This document shows positions 62,943 to 64,000 of a stretch of 64,000 bases of DNA, piece after piece. The position numbers and the translations under genes were made by a program. The DNA comes from Symsagittifera roscoffensis (lineage: Eukaryota; Xenacoelomorpha; Acoela; Convolutidae): the NCBI RefSeq assembly GCF_963678635.1, contig NC_087065.1, positions 47,184,381-47,248,380 on the forward strand, written 5' to 3'. The stretch's first letter is position 1. Each line of letters starts with the position of its first letter. The notes under the pieces were generated by a model, which saw only the letters and a list, made by a program, of their open reading frames with translations, made no database searches and was not told where the DNA came from.

Positions 62943-64000
62943 CTAGAGTTTCACCTTTCTATCTAAAAAAATTGGTACTTTGTTTTCGTCTGTTATTATC
63001 CTATTAATTGGTTTCTTAACATACTTCCGGTCCGGGTTTCTAATCCGTATCAGACCGTTGTTCAAGTCAATCATCACGTCAAAATTCCTGACAAAATCTC
63101 TGCCCAAGATGAAATGGTCGGCGTCGTCCAAATTCTCTACCACCAGGAAGCTCATCCAAAGATCCCGTCCTCCCATGTGGAGAACCGTTATTGGTGTTCT
63201 TCCGGCTACGTAGATCGCTCCTCGATTGGCGGCGGCCAGTCGGAGATTCGTTGGAATCAGATCTTCCCTCGTGAATCCCATTCTTTCCCAAGTTTTTATT
63301 GGCATCACACTCACTACCGCTCCTGTGTCCAGAAGCCCTGTGACTCCGATTTTCTTTCCGTTGGTGTCGAGCAGATGTGCCGTCACATCTGCTTCATACC
63401 CAATGTGTACTGCATCTCGTTCCATCATGGCGTCATGGCCTATCCTGCGGACTTTGAGTTCCTCCTCACCCAAATAGATCTGCCCTATTTGGTCACTATC
63501 TGTTGTTACATAAGTCCTAGTGTAGATACTGATTCCATCCACGTTCAGCATCACTTGATACGGCCCATAGACTTCCAGGTAGCGTCCATGAAGTTTCTTT
63601 TTGCGAGGGCCACCCGTTGTTAGTAGTGCTCGCACAGCTCTCGACTCAGTGCGTGGCTCCACTTTCCTCAGATAATCTGCATATGTGTCCAAATGCATCA
63701 AAGTGAACTCGGATGGTTCACTCAGATTTCTGATCACCTGATGTCCAGCCACTGAGATTATCGACTGTATCTTGCTTCCTTGTGGCACCATGCCGAACCT
63801 GTGAACGGAGATCACATTAAGTTTCATGCTCAAACTGCTTGATGCTTTAGTCTCTTCGACCTCCGTTGCTTCGAAGGTATTCAGTTGCTCCTGTAGTTTC
63901 TCATTCTCCAGTTCGAGTTTCACTTTTTGTTCGATCTCTTTCGTCACCAGTTCCTGCTGCACTCTATTTAGAGCATCCCTCGCGGCTGCCCTATAATCAA
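62943..64000 (-). CDS. Retroelement coiled coil and aspartic protease (partial)
   Basis: Open to the right edge of the window, so the N-terminus is missing. It has a coiled-coil-like segment with many Glu/Lys/Leu (QKVKLELENEKLQEQL), then a region with AVRALLTTGG, then a retropepsin: GLLDTGAVVSVMP (catalytic DTG), a central AAANRGAIYVAG region and DHFILGRDF (the ILGRD signature near the C-terminal end). It matures Gag-Pol proteins in related elements. It ends at an in-frame TAG (62943-62945), after which coding continues in the same frame. Confidence 0.88.
   Translation of the reverse strand, partial: DYRAAARDALNRVQQELVTKEIEQKVKLELENEKLQEQLNTFEATEVEETKASSSLSMKLNVISVHRFGMVPQGSKIQSIISVAGHQVIRNLSEPSEFTLMHLDTYADYLRKVEPRTESRAVRALLTTGGPRKKKLHGRYLEVYGPYQVMLNVDGISIYTRTYVTTDSDQIGQIYLGEEELKVRRIGHDAMMERDAVHIGYEADVTAHLLDTNGKKIGVTGLLDTGAVVSVMPIKTWERMGFTREDLIPTNLRLAAANRGAIYVAGRTPITVLHMGGRDLWMSFLVVENLDDADHFILGRDFVRNFDVMIDLNNGLIRIRNPDRKYVKKPINRIITDENKVPIFLDRKVKL

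Larger units (their letters stand above)
47950..64000 (-). mobile_element. Large decayed Ty3/gypsy-type retroelement region
   Basis: The minus strand is almost continuously coding and GC-richer than the host DNA. Order: retropepsin, RT, RNase H, integrase, acidic tail, macro-like ORF, 375-bp spacer, coiled coil, SGNH hydrolase, long unassigned ORFs, basic tail. RT-RNase H before integrase with a GPY/F-like C-terminus fits Ty3/gypsy. Numerous stops and frameshifts show it is inactive. The 5' end is beyond the right edge. The left series may be the 3' half of one giant element or the 5' half of a second copy. Confidence 0.85.

Noticed and set aside
1-64000. CRISPR arrays, bacterial operons or prophage
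   Set aside because: Direct repeats lack uniform unit and spacer lengths, and the genes are spliced eukaryotic genes.

Overview
This is a window of an AT-rich, intron-rich animal genome, probably an invertebrate. The evidence is spliced genes with GT-AG introns of up to about 10 kb, metazoan-type proteins (CASK, METTL1, RWDD4), AATAAA poly(A) signals, tRNA-like SINE heads, non-LTR and LTR retroelements, MITEs and degenerate satellite-like repeats. The phylum cannot be fixed from the sequence. There is no bacterial operon, CRISPR array or rRNA.

Three host genes are visible, all on the minus strand. In transcription order they are METTL1 (tRNA m7G46 methyltransferase; two alternative first exons near 44.9 and 42.1 kb, second exon at 31.4-31.0 kb), RWDD4 (single exon, 24.4-23.9 kb) and CASK (six exons from 23.4 to 15.2 kb covering the kinase domain and the start of L27; the PDZ-SH3-GK part is not found here). 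The CASK-like kinase carries the family's unusual substitutions at the metal-binding sites.

From 1 to 15 kb I see no confident exon. The region holds satellite-like repeats of two families, a 520-bp repeat pair, a tRNA-like SINE head and copies of a dispersed repeat with a TATA box. Inside CASK intron 4 lie the 5' end of a non-LTR element (2A-like motif plus PHD-type cysteines) and a 604-bp MITE with perfect terminal inverted repeats and an 8-bp target duplication. From 25.4 to 28.9 kb the TATA-bearing repeat is locally amplified.

The METTL1 intron (31.4-41.9 kb) has been repeatedly rearranged. The 5' edge of exon 2 is copied three more times in decayed form. A broken non-LTR reverse transcriptase lies at 35.8-37.4 kb. 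A 1.2-kb tandem duplication is followed by a 2.8-kb one that copied METTL1 exon 1, a foldback MITE and an endonuclease (EEP) domain of a non-LTR element.

From about 48.0 kb to the right edge, GC content rises and the minus strand is almost fully coding. This is a large, decayed Ty3/gypsy-type retroelement. In minus-strand order it has protease, RT, RNase H and integrase (64.0-57.9 kb), a macro-domain-like ORF in an overlapping frame (57.97-57.2 kb), a 375-bp noncoding spacer, then a second ORF series (56.8-48.1 kb). That series has a coiled coil, an SGNH/GDSL hydrolase domain and about 6.5 kb of protein I cannot assign. The SGNH and macro modules flanking the spacer are the most unusual content of the window.
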